Source: Streptomyces antibioticus
Lineage (GTDB): Bacteria > Actinomycetota > Actinomycetes > Streptomycetales > Streptomycetaceae
NCBI RefSeq assembly: GCF_001514065.1
Contig: NZ_KQ948435.1
Span: 62,001-126,000 of the forward strand
Length of the DNA stretch: 64,000 nucleotides
Reading direction: 5' to 3'
Position numbers and translations under genes: made by a program. This document shows positions 63,460 through 64,000 of the stretch, piece by piece. The notes below the pieces were generated by a model, which saw only the letters and a list, made by a program, of their open reading frames with translations, searched no databases and was not told where the DNA came from. Each line of letters opens with the position of its first letter. Position 1 is the first letter of the stretch.

Positions 63460-64000
63460 TCAGCGGGCCGGCAGCTCTGCATGCACCTGCCAGTCACCCT
63501 GGTCCGGCCCGGTGTGCGCACGCCCGCCCAGCAGAGCCGCGCGCTCGCGTATCCCGCGCAGCCCGCTGCCTCTGCCGGGCCCGGGTATGTCGGCGGTGAG
63601 CGGATTGCGGACCTCCAGCACGAGCGCGCCGTCGGCCACCGCCACGCGCACCCGGACGGGGACGGCGCCCGCGTGCCGCAGCACGTTGGTCAGCGCCTCC
63701 TGGAGGATGCGGTAGCCCTCGCGGGACACCGGTCCGGGGACGGTGTCGAGGGGGCCGGTCATGTCGACGTCGACCTTCGCGCCCGACGCCCGCGCGGACT
63801 CCAGCAACCGGCCCGCGTCCGCGAGCGTCGGCCGGCTGCTCACCGGTCGCCCGGACTCGCGCAGGATGCCGAGGACGCGCTCCAGGTCCTCCAAGGCGGC
63901 CCGCCCGGTCTCCTCGATGGCGTCCAGGGCCCGGTCCGTGAACGCGGGATCGGCGGCCGCCCGCGCCGCACCTGCCTGGACGACGGCCACGGTCAGGGCG
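63460..64000 (-). CDS. Sensor histidine kinase (partial, 5' end outside the window)
   Basis: Only the C-terminal about 180 residues are in the window. VVQAGAARAAAD is the segment after the HisKA_3 phospho-acceptor helix, whose His is outside. The HATPase region includes GYRILQEALTNVLRHAGAV (N-box) and GSGLRGIRERAALLGG (G-box). With the response regulator it forms a NarL-type two-component pair. The first full in-window GTG (63990) is not a credible start because homologues continue upstream. Confidence 0.9.
   Translation of the reverse strand, partial: ALTVAVVQAGAARAAADPAFTDRALDAIEETGRAALEDLERVLGILRESGRPVSSRPTLADAGRLLESARASGAKVDVDMTGPLDTVPGPVSREGYRILQEALTNVLRHAGAVPVRVRVAVADGALVLEVRNPLTADIPGPGRGSGLRGIRERAALLGGRAHTGPDQGDWQVHAELPAR

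Noticed and set aside
1..64000. TTA codons marking bldA-dependent genes
   Set aside because: A visual scan of TTA occurrences in the called genes found none in frame, but it was not exhaustive.
1..64000. Biosynthetic gene cluster or mobile island
   Set aside because: No PKS/NRPS, transposase, integrase, attachment repeats or composition shift was seen; gene families are those of ordinary chromosome.

Overview
This is a 64 kb stretch of very high-GC DNA with the codon usage, gene density and family content of a Streptomyces chromosome. The evidence includes a divergent EF-Tu3, a cobalamin riboswitch over a BtuF-BtuC-BtuD operon, an ECF41-type sigma factor, a dre-like GntR site, Tat-exported glycosidase and PhoD, and the dispersed Streptomyces repeat with core GCGCAGTTCCCCGCGCCCC. 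I saw no rRNA, tRNA, CRISPR array, insertion sequence, prophage or integrase. Composition looks uniform, so most of the window reads as ordinary chromosome. Coordinates and starts are my reading of the sequence; family names are from memory of those families, not from a database search.

Layout. 0-5 kb: flavin monooxygenase, TPR-like protein, CPT-like kinase, two hypotheticals, UppP. 5-9 kb: a coupled operon of a Gfo/Idh/MocA oxidoreductase, a PmoA/DUF6807-type protein and a cupin, behind a promoter with a LacI-type palindrome, then a hydrolase. 9-16 kb: HxlR regulator facing a thiolase, TVP38 membrane protein, AlkD-like glycosylase, tuf3 with a structured leader, spermidine-synthase-like protein, MFS exporter. 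16-21 kb: tandem Pro/Gln-rich membrane paralogues, hotdog thioesterase, and a sigma/zinc-finger/TM/ricin-lectin fusion. 21-32 kb: GH3 glucosidase plus coupled carboxylesterase, DedA, two left-handed beta-helix proteins, XRE/EamA pair, YbaK-like deacylase, CDF/ArsR metal pair, PobA. 32-37.4 kb: riboswitch-controlled B12 uptake genes, a CysRS-like fragment protein, SixA-like phosphatase and a small gene broken by two compensating frameshifts. 37.4-42.4 kb: YigZ, SbcD, SbcC. 42-50 kb: two Lrp regulators facing a rhodanese and a trans-sulfuration-type lyase, an orphan Imm21-like gene, SDR, DUF885 peptidase-like protein, ACT-GNAT acetyltransferase. 50-56 kb: DUF6493-like plus SWIM zinc-finger two-gene operon, PhoD. 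56-64 kb: MocR/EamA pair, hydrolase, ECF41 sigma, DasR-like GntR with a dre site, ROK regulator, NarL response regulator and the 3' part of its histidine kinase.

The most distinctive signal I found is not a gene. Several gene ends and starts carry short tandem duplications that repeat the start or stop codon itself: the btuD start (44 nt x2) and stop (8 nt x5), the sbcC start, the imm21-like stop (27 nt x4), the DUF885 stop (19 nt x3-4) and the ROK stop (23 nt x6). Other leads are the SWIM/DUF6493 operon, the ricin-lectin fusion, the CysRS-like fragment protein, the tuf3 leader with a 33-codon ORF ending at a stem-loop, and an EamA gene whose frame runs about 285 bp into the opposing hydrolase gene.
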